DNA of 64,000 nucleotides, from the NCBI GenBank assembly GCA_033032865.1, contig JAWHQI010000229.1:2132501-2196500 (forward strand). Direction: 5' to 3'. The notes under the pieces are model-generated. The model was not told the origin of the DNA. It made no database searches and saw only the letters and a program-made list of their open reading frames with translations. The position numbers and the translations under genes were made by a program. The DNA comes from Dactylorhiza incarnata (lineage: Eukaryota; Streptophyta; Magnoliopsida; Asparagales; Orchidaceae). Below, piece after piece: positions 32,560 to 43,617 of the stretch. Numbering within the stretch: position 1 is the first letter of the stretch; each line of letters begins with the position of its first letter.

Positions 32560-33897
32560 TGTACAACCTCGATATTCGCCAGGCGAGGAGGCGCGGTTTA
32601 AGAAGGCAACAGGACGAAGGAAGTAATAAGAGAGGAAGGCCATAGGGCCAAAGGCCTCGCGAGAGAGGCCTTGGAGAAGTCTCTCTCGGAAGGCTCGCTG
32701 AGAGGCGAGCGAGAATGTTCGGCGAGATAAACGCTCGTAGGCAGTTTGGGGAAGCTTTCTGAGCTCGACGAAAGGAGTCCCGCGTTCGACGAACTCTCCC
32801 GTGTTCGTCGAGCTCACCCCTGTTCGGCGAAATCATCAGAAGTCGACGAAGTGTTCTATGCTCATTAGAGCTAAAGGGATGGTCTCGCAAGAGGAGTCGC
32901 GAGATCCATGCCGAGGCAGATATCTTCAAAAGACTGGGCCAAGCGAGGGCTGGCAAACCAATACCTCATAAGCCGCTGGCAGAAGAAGACCTATGTTCGG
33001 TAAAGAGGTGTTCAGCGAAATGTGCTCAGTGCGCGACAAAGTCAAGAGGTGGTCTCGCAGGAAGGTTCGCGAGACCGGGCCTCAGCGTCCGGCGAGCTCA
33101 ATTCTATGTTCGACGAATTGTTTCCGGCGTTCGACGAGCCGCCCGTCTCAGCGGTCGACGAACCACCCGTCTCAGCGATCAGCAAACAGTTTAACGTTCT
33201 GCATTCGTCGAGCTCGTCTGTGATCGGCGAAGCGTCCTGCGTTCGACGAAACGTGTGTTAAGCTCGACGAAGTCAAGAGGCGGTCTCGCAGGAAGGCCCG
33301 CGAGACTGGACCTCGACAGATACCTCCAGAATGGGCCAGCGAGGTTCTCGCAGGGCGATCGCCTAGAAGAGGCATCGCGAGCAGGACTCGCGAGAAGGCC
33401 CGCGAGAGCTTCGGCAGTAATGTTCTCGCAGTTCTTTGCCCATAGGTTGATAGGGCCAAATTACCCTTTTACCCTTGGTGGTCTGCCTTTAACCTCTCAA
33501 AACAGCGGAGTTTGGCTGTTAACAGACCCATTTGGGGTGCGGATAGTAAAATCAAAAGGCGGGATCCTGCTATTTGCAGGTCAGATCAGAAAACCTATAA
33601 ATAAGACCTAAAGGGCACCTTTGGAGAGGACTTCACTTCAGCTTCTCTCTCTCCTCAGGCTCTCCTTGGCTAGTATTTCCAGAGCTCTCCAAGGTGCCCG
33701 AGTCTCAGCTTTGGCTTGGGAGGGGAAGCGCTCAACGATCTTCCGGGTTAGTGGAGGGACCTCCTCGCTGTGACTAAGGTCTTAGTCATTTTCCTAGTCT
33801 TCAGTCTACCTTCTCCGAGGGATCAGTAAGAGCTAGTTGCCCCTCATTTCGGTGAGGGCCCCGAGCTTCACAAGAGGCCGAGAAATCAGTTTCAACA
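32560..33897 (+). repeat. 3' LTR of the Tat element (1338 bp)
   Basis: It matches 20372-21707 throughout, starting TGTACAACCTCG and ending CAGTTTCAACA. It is preceded by a purine-rich GAAGAGCGGGAA that can serve as polypurine tract. It has one 2-bp insertion in a TC run near 33650 relative to the 5' copy. Confidence 0.93.
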
Positions 33898-34577
33898 CTT
33901 ATGACCGGCGGTCATCACCGTCTTCTTCTTCTCCTCTTTGGCAGCCTTCATGAGTACTTCATCTTCCCACGCGATATGAATACTTTATACTTGTGTTTTT
34001 TTGTTAACAAATTGAAAATCAATATATTAAAAACCTTCAATGGCCTCTTGAATCTTGACACACGATCAACGATCCAATGATCATATTTATGATCAATATA
34101 TTAAAAACCTTATGACTGACGGTCATCAGCCGTCCGATCAACGATCCAATGACACACGAAATCTGATCATATTTACTAAAAAAGAAAAAAAAATCAAAGA
34201 AAAAATATCGTATTTTGGATTTTGTGAACCGTCTGATCGTATATCAGATGACACACGATTCTTCTCCACGTAGAGGAAGGTGTGTGACGCCTACCTAATT
34301 TTTTTTCTTTTTTTACAGACTAAAATATGGGGTTGATATTCACGTATCTATTTTGGCTATTCATACTCCAAAAATTTAAAACTTAAAATATTTTTTTACC
34401 ACTCAAAGATAACGAAACGTACCGGACACAATAATTTCTACACCTGTAACAACCTTCCCTTGCCGAAACCTGCAGCCCCTTTCATGAAAAATGTATGGAC
34501 GGCGTCCTCCCTCTCAAATCTGGCAGACAAGCAGCATAGATTCAGATCCATCAACAACTTTTTTTAGTAAAGACAGA
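33898..34577. other. spacer with short imperfect duplications
   Basis: No gene. Segments such as CGATCAACGATCCAATGA and TATGACYGRCGGTCATCA occur twice (33900-34150), suggesting local duplication. Confidence 0.5.
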
Positions 34578-35310
34578 ACTAATGGTGCGTTTGGTTGGGC
34601 TGTTGCTGATGAAAAGCTGTTGATCAGAAATGGAGTTTTGAAAAAGAGCTGTTTCTGAGAAATGAAGTTTTGTTAGAAAACTGTTCGGGTCAAATGGAGT
34701 TTTCAGTGCTTATTGAAATGAAGTTTTATAAATTTTATTTGGGTCAAATGAAGTTTTTGATGAAAAAAAATTCGATGCACATCAAATACACAATCTTGAT
34801 AGTAGTTACTTTAATAGATAAAAATACCAATAATTCTTCTCACCTTCTAAGATCTAGAAGTGTATAACTGTTGCCTATATTTTCACGCAACGTGATCATC
34901 TCATCTACCCCGCCTGCTGTATCAGGACAAACTACTTGATGCCCTTGTGTGCTCGCCCCCTCATCACCACCTCCCTGCTCGAAGTCATTGAAATCAATAT
35001 CCCTCCGCGACGGGTGCCGCCGAATAAAATTATGCAGTGCAATACTCTCCATCACAATATCGCTTTGTTTGGCGAAGATGTAGCTTGGCATATCACGCAA
35101 TATGACCCACTTTTTCTTCCAAATGTCGAACGATCTTTCAATGATACTTCTAAGGGATGAGTGCGCGTGATTGAATATCTCTCGGCGTCCTTCCAGTGCA
35201 CGACCGCCACGAGCAATGTCCGGGAGATGATAACGTGTCTCTGGATATGGTTTCAAGTATCCCCTTTGTAGCGGATACCGAGAATCCACCAAGTAATATT
35301 TTCCTAAAAA
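34578..35310 (-). pseudogene. PIF/Harbinger transposase C-terminal fragment
   Basis: The minus-strand frame 35292-34840 contains VDSRYPLQRGYLKPYPETRY, then EIFNHAHSSLRSIIERSFDI and ALHNFIRRH, a series diagnostic of the DDE_4 nuclease of plant Harbinger transposases (catalytic region and downstream helices). The upstream codons GKYYLVDS begin right after TGTTTTTTAG, a probable intron end at about 35311. The element's possible end TGGTGCGTTTGGTTGGG lies at 34584, but no matching right end was found. The N-terminal half of the enzyme is missing. Confidence 0.78.
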
Positions 35311-35328
35311 ACAGGAGCAAAGGTGTGT

Positions 35329-35397
35329 GCCGCTCGCGAACCCCCGATTTTGTCCCCCATCCTGATTTCGTCGTACACACGGGGGTTCGCGAGCGGC
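35329..35397. repeat. 18-bp perfect inverted repeat with 33-base loop
   Basis: Arms GCCGCTCGCGAACCCCCG (35329-35346) and its exact complement (35380-35397) flank a short spacer. Related pieces occur at 35752-35811 and 20013-20040, so it is a small dispersed family. Here it lies within the likely intron of the Harbinger transposase fragment. Confidence 0.75.
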
Positions 35398-35574
35398 GGG
35401 AGTAAAATATCACTAACAATAAATAGTGCATTCGTACAATTTAAATAACATTAAAATAAAGGTGGGAACTCACCATGTAATCGAATCCAAAGTGGAACTG
35501 AGAAAATGAGTGGCTTTGGGGAGGTATGGGAGCACTGTTATGGATAATATTGAATATTCTCATTTTATACGAGC

Positions 35575-35612
35575 ACGGGCTACGCCCGTGCTCGATGCTC
35601 TCCGCATCGACA
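35575..35612. repeat. GAGCACGGGC/GCCCGTGCTC hairpin, possible Helitron-type end
   Basis: A 10-bp stem with a three-base loop like the hairpins at 37542 and 38381, followed by a second GATGC...GCATC stem. There is no CTRR end, so it may be a broken terminus. Confidence 0.4.
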
Positions 35613-35982
35613 GTACCTTAGCTGCGACAGTACCTCCGCTTAAACTCGCCCGCTCTAGGACGCTCAGTCAATTGACAGTGCATAGGTAGCCCCCGTGCCC
35701 CGCGCGGCAGTGCCCCTCCTCGACATTGTCCCGGCGCTAGGCGCTCCCTCCGCTCGCGAACCCCGTGGTGCTCTCCCCCATCCCGATTCTGTTGTGCCCA
35801 CGGGGGTTCCCTTTCTTCACAGATCCCAGCACCAAAACAAAGCAGCAACCATGGTTGTTCTTCAGTCTCGATTAGATCATTAGGTACAAAAGAGTTCTGA
35901 ACATACTCTTAGAGTTTCTGAACATATTATGAGGATTTACCTCATGAATCCCTCCCAGATTTGTTGTTATGTATACCAAAAA

Positions 35983-36665
35983 CCCTTATATAGCTTCAAA
36001 TCGCGCCCGGGCGAAAAAATCGCGCCCCGGTGAAAAAATCGCGCCCGGGCGAAAAAATCGCGCCCGGGCGAAAAAATCACGCCCCGGCGAAAAAAACGCA
36101 CCCGGGCGAAAAAATCGCGCCGCGGCGAAAAAATCGCGCCCGGGCGAAAAAATCACGCCAGGGCAAAAAAGACGCGCCCGGGCGAAAAATAACCTCCCGC
36201 TCTAAAAAATCGCGCCCGGGCGAAAAAAAAACATGTCTGGGTGAAAAAAAACGCACGTGGGCGAAAAAACCGCATCCGGGCGAAAAAAAACGCGTCCGGG
36301 CGAAAAAAAACGCGCTCGGGCGAAAAAAATCGCGTATGGGCGAATTCAACGCGCCCGGGTGAAAAAATGCGCCCGTGCGAAAATATCGCCCCCGGGCGAA
36401 AATATCGCCCCCTGGCAAAAATATCGCGCCCGTGCAAAAAAAATCACGAAAGGCGTGAAAAATCGTGTTCGGCCGGAAAAATCACATTTGGACGGAAAAT
36501 TTGTGTCCGGGCGAACAAATTGCGTTCGGGCGAAATTTCCGCGTCCTCGCAAAAAATCACTCTACAATTGTTGGTACGAACAACAGAAATGACTTTCATA
36601 TTCTCAAAGTCAGTACTTCAATATCAATGTCTGTGAAACAAACGGACCCTTATATAGCTTCAAAT
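35983..36665 (+). repeat. 18-bp minisatellite flanked by 19-bp direct repeats
   Basis: About 30 degenerate copies of CGCCCGGGCGAAAAAATC fill roughly 35999-36550. The array is flanked by CCCTTATATAGCTTCAAAT at 35983-36001 and again at 36647-36665. Open frames in several registers over this block (KKSRPGEK-type) come from the 18-bp period and are not taken as genes. Confidence 0.9.
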
Positions 36666-36887
36666 TACATGAATAAAAGTTCCTGATGACAAACCCTTTC
36701 AGAAGAAAGATATATTTGAAAATTTTAGAACAAAAAAATCTTTTCCAGCTTCTCCTACATCGGCCTTACTTTGAATTGAAGAAAAAAAAATGTAAAATTG
36801 GAAAGCTTGAATCGATTCCTAACTACCTTCGTGTCAGTAATATTGAAATGAACAGAAAAATAATTTTTCATTGAAGAAACTCATTTA

Positions 36888-37107
36888 GGCTTCGTTTGGG
36901 GCGGCGTTTCGCCGCCCCGTTTGGGGCAAACGCCGCCGGAAGGCGGCAAAACAAATGCCCCTCCGGCGGCGTTTGCTCCGTTTCCACCCGCCCGCCTTGA
37001 GACACGCCCCAAAAAGCTCCTTTTGGAGCAGCCACCTCCCCCCTCTAGTTCGGCTTCTCCGTTTCTATCCGCCGGATGGATCCGCCGCCGCCGAACCAAA
37101 CGAAGCC
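36888..37107. mobile_element. Tourist-type (PIF/Harbinger) MITE, 220 bp, GC-rich
   Basis: Ends GGCTTCGTTTGG and CCAAACGAAGCC are perfect inverted repeats flanked by TTA on both sides (36885-36887 and 37108-37110). Its termini resemble those of the MITE at 18415-18596. Confidence 0.9.
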
Positions 37108-37189
37108 TTAGTCATTTTGACGAACATGTAGAATGCAGAGTTTGGCTCAGAAATAAACCCTACCCGTGCTTCTTTCCCTAGCGACGGAG

Positions 37190-37375
37190 GTATGCGGCGT
37201 TACTACGATGAATGCGCGAGGGAGGGGAGGGGAGGGGAGGAGGGCGACGAATGCGGCGAGGAAGGAAAGCGCGAGGGAGGGGAGGACGACGACGAATGCG
37301 CGAGGCAGGGGAGGAGGAGGAATGCGGCGAGGGACGAATGCGAGAGGAATGAATGCGGCGCGGGGTTTTCTGCAG
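37190..37375 (+). repeat. GC-rich irregular repeat GACGAATGCGNCGAGG
   Basis: At least six scattered copies of CGAATGCG(C/G)(C/G)GAG with AGGGGAGG blocks. The overlapping frames in this block are low complexity. Confidence 0.6.
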
Positions 37376-37420
37376 GTTTAGGGATAGAAATAGCGAGTCA
37401 TAAGCTGTTAATCGACGGTT

Positions 37421-37520
37421 GTAGAATTAGGGAATCATATCCGACGGTCAATATTTTTTACAGGAATTTTGATCTCACGCTATTCGCAGTACACCATACT
37501 TCTTTTTAATATAGTATAGA
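37421..37520 (-). mobile_element. possible 5' terminus of a Helitron-like element
   Basis: On the minus strand the sequence from 37520 reads TCTATACTATATTAAAAAGA, followed by GTATGGTGTACTGCGAATAGC, a layout common at plant Helitron 5' ends. A T follows in the target (37521). The matching 3' end was not identified with confidence. Confidence 0.4.
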
Positions 37521-37530
37521 TATATATATA

Positions 37531-38369
37531 CTAGCATCTTCGAACGGGCTTCGCCCGTTCTCGATGTGTCGCTGCGGGCTTCGCCCGTAATCAAGTGGGC
37601 TTCGCCCGCTTGGCATTCAAGGCGGGCTTCGCCCGCCCCCCCGACAGTTATTTAAAATCGTAAAATTTTACAGTTTTCTAAATTTTAATTTTATTAAGAA
37701 ATTTAATTTATTTAATTAATTATTAAAATAGAAAATAATAAATAATAATAAGTATTTAATTGAATTTATTTAATAATGAATTATTTAATTTATTTAATAT
37801 TTATTTAATTTAATAAATATTAAATAACATTAATATGTCGCCCCCCACACCTTTCCGCTTCCGCCCAAGAGGGCTGCCCTCCTCACTTGGCCGCCGCCGG
37901 GGAGCCGCCAGCGGCCTGACCGGCGCCCCCCGGCGGGTTCGCCGGCTTCCGGCGAACCCGCCGGGATCTGTCCGGCCGAGAGCGGGCAGGGCCACCGCCG
38001 GCAGTGGCCCTGCCCGTGAGACCCAAATCTAGGTCTCACGGGCAGGGCCACCGCCGACGGTAGCCCTGCCCGCTCGCGGCCGGACAGATCCCGGCGGGTT
38101 CGCCGGAGGCCGGCGAACCCGCCCGGGGGCGCCGGTCAGGCCGCCGACGGCCGAGGGAGGAGGGGCAGCCCTCCTGTGCGTGCACTTTTTTTGGGGAAAT
38201 GGGGATCGGGAAATCTTGGAGTTGTGGGAGGGGGCTTTTGGTAGGTTTGACTATTTGCAGGTCTGATTCTTTGAATCCAACGACCAATTTTTAAGGCTTC
38301 TTGATTGGACGGTCCAGATTTGATTTTTGGTGTGCTTTCAAATATGTATATTGATTTATATAATAAAGG
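37531..38369 (-). mobile_element. Helitron-like element A (about 0.84 kb)
   Basis: On the minus strand it ends ...GATGCTAG at 37531 with T in the target. A perfect hairpin GAACGGGC/GCCCGTTC (37542-37560) sits 7 bases inside, the classical Helitron 3' structure. The other end, CTTTATTATATAAATC, matches the 5' end of element B. The interior holds GGGCTTCGCCC hairpins, an AT-rich stretch and a large palindrome. No Rep/helicase is present, so it is non-autonomous. Confidence 0.6.
37869..38174. repeat. large GC-rich palindrome inside Helitron A
   Basis: Arms of about 150 bp (37869-38023 and 38032-38174) pair around GTGAGACC...GGTCTCAC, with a loop of about 8 bases near 38024-38031. Mismatches are few. 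Confidence 0.88.
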
Positions 38370-38489
38370 CTAGCATCTTCGAACGGGCTACACCCGTTCT
38401 CGATGCGTCGCTACGGGCTTCGCCCGTAACTAAGCGGGCTTCGCCCGCTTGGCATTCAAGCGGGTTTCGCCCGTTCTCGATGCGGCGCT

Positions 38490-38843
38490 GCGGCCTTATG
38501 CACTTCAATTCGCCCGTAATATAACCTCGTGTCGACACGCTTACATACAGTGAGTTATTCCGTTTTATATTCCCCTCAGAAATATCTTTCGCCTGTTTGC
38601 CTTTAAGGGGCCATACATTAAAGCGATATTAAATATCAGTGATATCAACTATGCATGTAACATTCAGTATAAAAAGAGTGTGCATGTAAAAAGAAAGTAA
38701 AGCCATAAAGCATAAATGAAACAGGTAGCTCTCACCATCAGTATCAGTGTTCATAACATTGTCGTGTCTATTTTTGAGGTGCCATCCTTCGCGGTATCTG
38801 TATTAGAATCGTATCATTTAGGGTCATTTATATCGGGGTTGCA
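38490..38843 (-). repeat. inverted LTR fragment of the chromovirus-like gypsy element
   Basis: On the minus strand, from TGCAACCCCGATA (38843), it matches the start of the LTR at 39516, including GATACGA...CGCGAAGGATGGCA and ACACGAGGTTAT. It is cut off after about 350 bp and points opposite to the main element. Confidence 0.72.
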
Positions 38844-39515
38844 CCTCGTTATATCGGGGTTTTAGTGATTTAGTTTGGATTTGTTTGGGGGTTTGCTCTT
38901 ATCGTGATCAGTTATTATTACTCCTCATTTAGGTTTGATAAGTCTGTCTTTGTTGGTCACTTTCTGTTGTCTCCTTGTTATGAATCTGAGGGGGGATTTC
39001 AGTTCTGTGTGGGATATGACCGGCTGGATGGAATTTTACTTTGGGCTAGATCTGGTTTTTGTTCCTTTTCCTGTTACTGTTATCCTGTTCTTATGCAGTC
39101 CAGTGCTAAAACCCTGCAGTCCCAGTGAACTGGTAACTTAAATCCTATTCTAGTAGCTGCTGCAGTTTCAGTACCTGTGATGTTTTCCTCTGTCCAGTTA
39201 GAGCTAGCTGCTAGTAACTATTTTGGGCTTTTAATAACTAGTTGGATGTTGCATGAATCACTTCAGTTGTGATGTTTAAACCAGCTGTTTGTTCTTTGAT
39301 CTGTTGGAGTGATGCAGCAAGGCTATTTGTTCCCCTGTCCTATGGGATTTGCTTTACTGCTTCACCCTTGGTGCTGGTGCTGTTAGCTGAATTGTTATAG
39401 TCCAATAAGGACTGTTTGAATCATTCTCCCTTGTTTCCTTGAATTAAATGTTGTCTCTCATTAAGCAAATCTTATAGGTCACCCCTAGAGGTCTATGTCA
39501 ACACTCTAACTGTGA
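38844..39515. other. unassigned sequence between the inverted LTR fragment and the gypsy 5' LTR
   Basis: No frame with family features and no terminal repeats were seen. Confidence 0.5.
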
Positions 39516-40699
39516 TGTAACCCCGATAAGAATGTTCTTTAATGATACGAATCCTTAACAGATATCGCGAAGGATGGCATCCAACGGTAGAGGTGACGGT
39601 GACTTGGGGCGTGACAAAGGGATGGAAAAAGTAACGGTGAGACCTATCTTTTTATTTTTATGCTTATCAAGTATTTTCCTTATTGCATAGTTCTAAAGAT
39701 GAAATGAAATGTATGTGGCATCATGAATATAGTTTACATCACTGAATAAAAGTTTCGCTAAGATGTATGGCCTTGAAAAGGGCAAACAGGCGAAGAAATT
39801 CTGAGGGGAATTTAAAATAAATAACTCATATATGTTATATACGTAAGCGTGTCGACACGAGGTTATGTTAAGGGCAAATTGAATTGCATGCATATGAAAT
39901 GAAATGATGATGTACCAAACCAGTCGAGCCGAAAGGCATAAACGCGGGTTGACCGTACTGGTTTTGGGAAAATGATGACCCGAAAGGGTGGGCCCAAAGA
40001 ATGAAATGAAATGATGAATAGATTCACTTGCCCTTAATATTTCCTAATGAATGAAAATCATATAGAATGAGAATGATATAGTTGTTTGTATTCCATTGTT
40101 ACTACATGTAGGTAACGAATGTTCAACCTCATACAGATACATGATGACATGTTCAATTTATAGCACTCTTTAATGTTCATAGAGATGTATACATGTTTTT
40201 ACTGCTACTGTTTTACCACCTGCTTAGTAAATAACTAATAAATGAGTATGCATATTGTTATTGCTAATCCTTGTTGGTTGCATGTATAGCAGGATAAAAA
40301 GGTAAAGTTTCACTTAGTCTTTATTTAAAGGCTAACGGTTTCCAATTCTAAATTTTTAGGTAAAGGCAAATCGCATACAGGGCAGCGCTTGGGAAAGATG
40401 CTTTATGTGCGACAGAGTATATAAAATAAATAAAAGCATGTGCCTGTCTTTTGTTTTTAAGTATTGCACTTGTTATATATATAATGTGACTTATGTAGTA
40501 TGTTTAAGAAATCATGTTTTGCAGTAATAATTAAAGCTTTGTAATAATTAATAGGATCTGGTATTAATACATTTAATATGTATGTATGTATGTATATACT
40601 CATTGTGAAATGTTAATTGCTATGTGATTGCGCGCTCAATGCTTTATGAATATATGTGATGATGTTACCGACAATTGTGATGGACTGCGGGCCGTTACA
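39516..40699 (+). repeat. 5' LTR of the chromovirus-like element (1184 bp)
   Basis: It begins TGTAACCCCGATA and ends GGGCCGTTACA (TGTAAC...GTTACA inverted ends), just before a primer binding site. Its 5' part is repeated inverted at 38490-38843. Confidence 0.75.
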
Positions 40700-40705
40700 A
40701 TTTAG

Positions 40706-40716
40706 TGGTATCAGAG
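40706..40716 (+). promoter_or_regulatory. primer binding site, initiator-Met tRNA
   Basis: TGGTATCAGAG, six bases after the LTR end. Confidence 0.85.
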
Positions 40717-40876
40717 GGAGGTTTCATATAGCCTGGCCGCAATGAGTATGTACATACATAAATAGAGTAAATGGTAGAAAGTGAAAATGCATGAAAACTG
40801 ATTATCGTATCTTTGTGTTAAGGATCCTTCGAGGATTGTCCAAGAAGCTAGGTCTGAAGATGGTGATACTGCACAT

Positions 40877-43387
40877 CAAGAACGTCTTCAACAGGAACAT
40901 CTGCCAGTGGAACAGATGGTGCGTCCGCAAGTGGAATAGCAGGCGCAACCTCAGTTGACAGACCTCGCTCGCATTTTGGCAGAAGCTATTAAAATGGTAC
41001 GGGATGTTCCTCCTGCAGTTCCCTTAGTAGAAGCTGTTCTGCCATCGCAGCAAAGACATCTAGACGTGGATCTGAAGCAGTTTCTAGAATTGAAGCCGCC
41101 AGTGTTTCGTGGTGGTTTGTCTCCCCTTGAGACATAGGATTGGATTTCGCGCATCGAGACAATATTTGAAGTAATGCTTTGTCCAGATGAGCGAAAAGTG
41201 GGCTTGGTAACATTCCTCCTTGAAGGGGAAGCAAAGCGATGGTGGATAAATGTCCGTGGTCGATTGGCTGGTCGAGGACAAGTTAGTATTCCCTGGACCA
41301 CGTTCGTACAGGAATTCACAGGTTGGTTCGTGCCTGAATCAGAAAAGAAGCTGCTACAGGATAAATTCTTACGTTTAGTGCAGGGTCCCCGCTCTGTGCT
41401 AGAATATGAAACGGAGTTTGCTAACCTTGCATTTTATGCTGAGGCTTTCGTGCCTAATGAAAAAGAGAGGTTTCGGAGGTTTCAAGAAGGATTACGAGAC
41501 AGCATTCGAACAATCTTGGTGCCTTTGGAAATCCAGAATTATGGGGCTTTGGTACAGAAAGCTCGTTTGATGGAAATAGATGCTGAAAAGACGCAAAGAA
41601 GAAGGGAGTTTGGAAAGAAAAGGGCCCAGTGGAGTCAGAGTAAGGAGTTTTCCGCAAAGACAAGTACTTCAGGGAAATCTGGTGAATTTGGGAAACGACC
41701 TCGTCCGACAGAAAGCAGCAGTGTGATGCAGCCCCAGGGACAAGAACAGAAGTGTGGAAAGTGTGGAAAGGCTCACAAAGGGCAGTGCTTAGTGGGCAGC
41801 AATATATGTTTTATATGTCGTCAACCTGGGCACCGCCAGTGGGAATGTCCAAAGAGGAAAGAAGGAGAAGGCAGTGCTAGAAGAGTTCCACCCCCGCAAG
41901 GCCAAAAAGTTTTTCAAATGGGAATATCAAAGGAAGGGGAATCTTTTGCTTCTACATCAGCATCAGGAGGCTCAATGGTGGACGAACGTCGTGTGCAGCC
42001 TCGTGTATTCAATCTAAACCAGCAAGAGGCTACTGCAGATGATACCGTGGTGACAGGTATGATTTATGCAAATGGTCATTTGGTTCGAGTTTTATTCGAT
42101 ACTGGTGCGAGTCATTCTTTCATTGCAACTATTATCCTAAGCCACATATCGGCAAAACCATATGCTACACAAGAAGTTCTTCACGTCACCTTGCCAAATA
42201 ATCAAAAAGTGCCTACACAACAAAGAGTAGTAGTATCTTTCGAACTAAATGATAAAAAGTTTATGGCGGATTTAGTAGTTCTACCACTTACTGAATTTGA
42301 TATAATCTTGGGAATGGACTGGTTAGTCCAGCACGAAGCAGTAATTAACTGTAGAAGAAAAGAAGTTACAGTGACATGTGCAGACCAGAGTATAACTGTT
42401 TTCCGAGGGCTAGGTGAAGTATCGGAAATGCTAATCTCTGCAGTAAAAGCCTCCAAGAAAATTAGAAAGGGATGTGACTCTATTTTGGTAATGGTGAAGG
42501 CAACTACAGAAGAAAAGAAAGATATTACGACTGTCCCAGTTGTATGTGAATTTCAAGAACTTTTTCCTGAGGAATTGCCAGGACTCCCGCCTCAACGAGA
42601 AGTGGAATTTGAAATTAATTTTGAAGGAGCAAGACCAGTTGCAAAAACACTGTATCGCATGGCTCCAAAAGAGTTAGCGGAATTAAAATGTCAATTGCAA
42701 GAATTAATAGATAAGAATTTTATTCGGCCAAGTTCATCTCCGTGCGGAGCCCCAGTTTTATTTGTCAAGAAAAAAGAAGGATCCTTACGTTTATGCGTGG
42801 ATTATCGAGAGTTAAATAAATTAACGGTGAAAAATAAGTACCCACTACCACGCATAGATGACCTGTTTGATCAACTGGTGAACGCAAAGGTATTCTCAAA
42901 AATGGATTTGAGATCAGGTTATCATCAGTTGCGAATTAAGGAGAAAGATATTTTCAAAACTGCCTTTAGCACAAGATATGGACATTATGAGTTTGTTGTA
43001 ATGCCGTTTGGTCTAACGAATGCTCCTGCAGCATTCATGGACATGATGAATCGAGTGTTTACAGATTATCTTGACAAGTTTATCATCGTTTTTATCGATG
43101 ATATTTTAATTAATTCTATTTCTGAAGAAGAACATGCTCAACATTTACGGCTAGCATTGCAGAGATTAAAGGAGAATCAACTATATGCGAAGTTTTCGAA
43201 ATGTGAATTATGGTTGAAAGAAATATCGTTTTTGGGGCACGTAATATCGGAACAGGGTTTATCTGTTGATCCAGCGAAGATTGAAGCGGTTCTCAATTGG
43301 TCACCACCCACGAGTGTGACAGAAGTGCGGAGTTTCTTAGGTTTGGCAGGATATTATCGAAGGTTCGTCAAAGATTTTTCACCCTAA
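40877..43387 (+). pseudogene. gag-protease-RT of chromovirus-like element, truncated
   Basis: One frame with nonsense codons near 40938 and at 41135-41137, then open from 41138 to 43387. In order: capsid ([30 protein letters not shown]), a CX2CX4HX4C knuckle [14 protein letters not shown] near 41809, the protease [13 protein letters not shown] near 42087-42120 and [10 protein letters not shown], and RT with [30 protein letters not shown] and VFIDDIL. It reaches [11 protein letters not shown], and the next codons come from the telomeric repeat, which supplies the stop TAA. Confidence 0.9.
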
Positions 43388-43513
43388 ACCCTAAAAACCC
43401 TAAACCCTAAAAACCCTAAACCCTAAGCCCTAAACCCTAAACCCTAAACCCTAAACCCTAAACCCTAAACCCTAAAACCCTAAACCCTAAACCCTAAAAC
43501 CCTAAACCCTAAA
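43382..43513. repeat. interstitial telomeric repeat, (CCCTAAA)n, about 18 units
   Basis: A 132-bp run of CCCTAAA with a few AAAA and CCCTAAG variants. It is joined on the left to mid-RT coding sequence and on the right to a GGCGGGCTTCGCCCGCC Helitron hairpin. The G-rich strand runs toward lower coordinates. Confidence 0.97.
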
Positions 43514-43574
43514 CAGGCGGGCTTCGCCCGCCCCCTCGGCGGGCTTCGCAAGTCCCCTCAGCGGGCTTCGCCCG

Positions 43575-43610
<36 letters not shown>

Positions 43611-43617
43611 CACTCCG
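43575..43617. repeat. 43-base poly(C) run
   Basis: The longest of the window's poly(G/C) tracts, placed directly behind a GCGGGCTTCGCCCGC hairpin in Helitron B. Confidence 0.9.

Larger units (their letters stand above)
20372..33897 (+). mobile_element. Tat-lineage Ty3/gypsy retrotransposon, 13.5 kb
   Basis: A complete element: two 1.34-kb LTRs, gag, protease, RT, RNase H, a second archaeal-type RNase H, integrase, a 97-bp tandem repeat array, and a 3' region with two antisense genes. The order RT-RNase H-integrase is Ty3/gypsy. The extra RNase H and antisense frames are marks of the plant Tat lineage. Flanks CTTAG (20367-20371) and CTTAT (33898-33902) form a target-site duplication with one mismatch. 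LTR copies differ at roughly 40 of 1336 positions (about 3%, counted by eye), mostly transitions. All main frames carry shifts. Confidence 0.93.
39516..43380 (+). mobile_element. 5' half of a chromovirus-like Ty3/gypsy element
   Basis: 5' LTR, primer binding site, gag, protease and most of RT are present. The element stops within RT at 43380, where telomeric repeats begin. RNase H, integrase and the 3' LTR are absent from the window. Gag, protease and RT resemble the plant Del/Tekay group; without integrase the chromodomain test cannot be made. Confidence 0.82.

Noticed and set aside
35969..36636. KKSRPGEK-type basic repeat proteins
   Set aside because: Translations of an 18-bp minisatellite, possible in all frames because 18 is divisible by three.
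38904..39141. Short hydrophobic frames
   Set aside because: No homology features or start context; they lie between LTR pieces.
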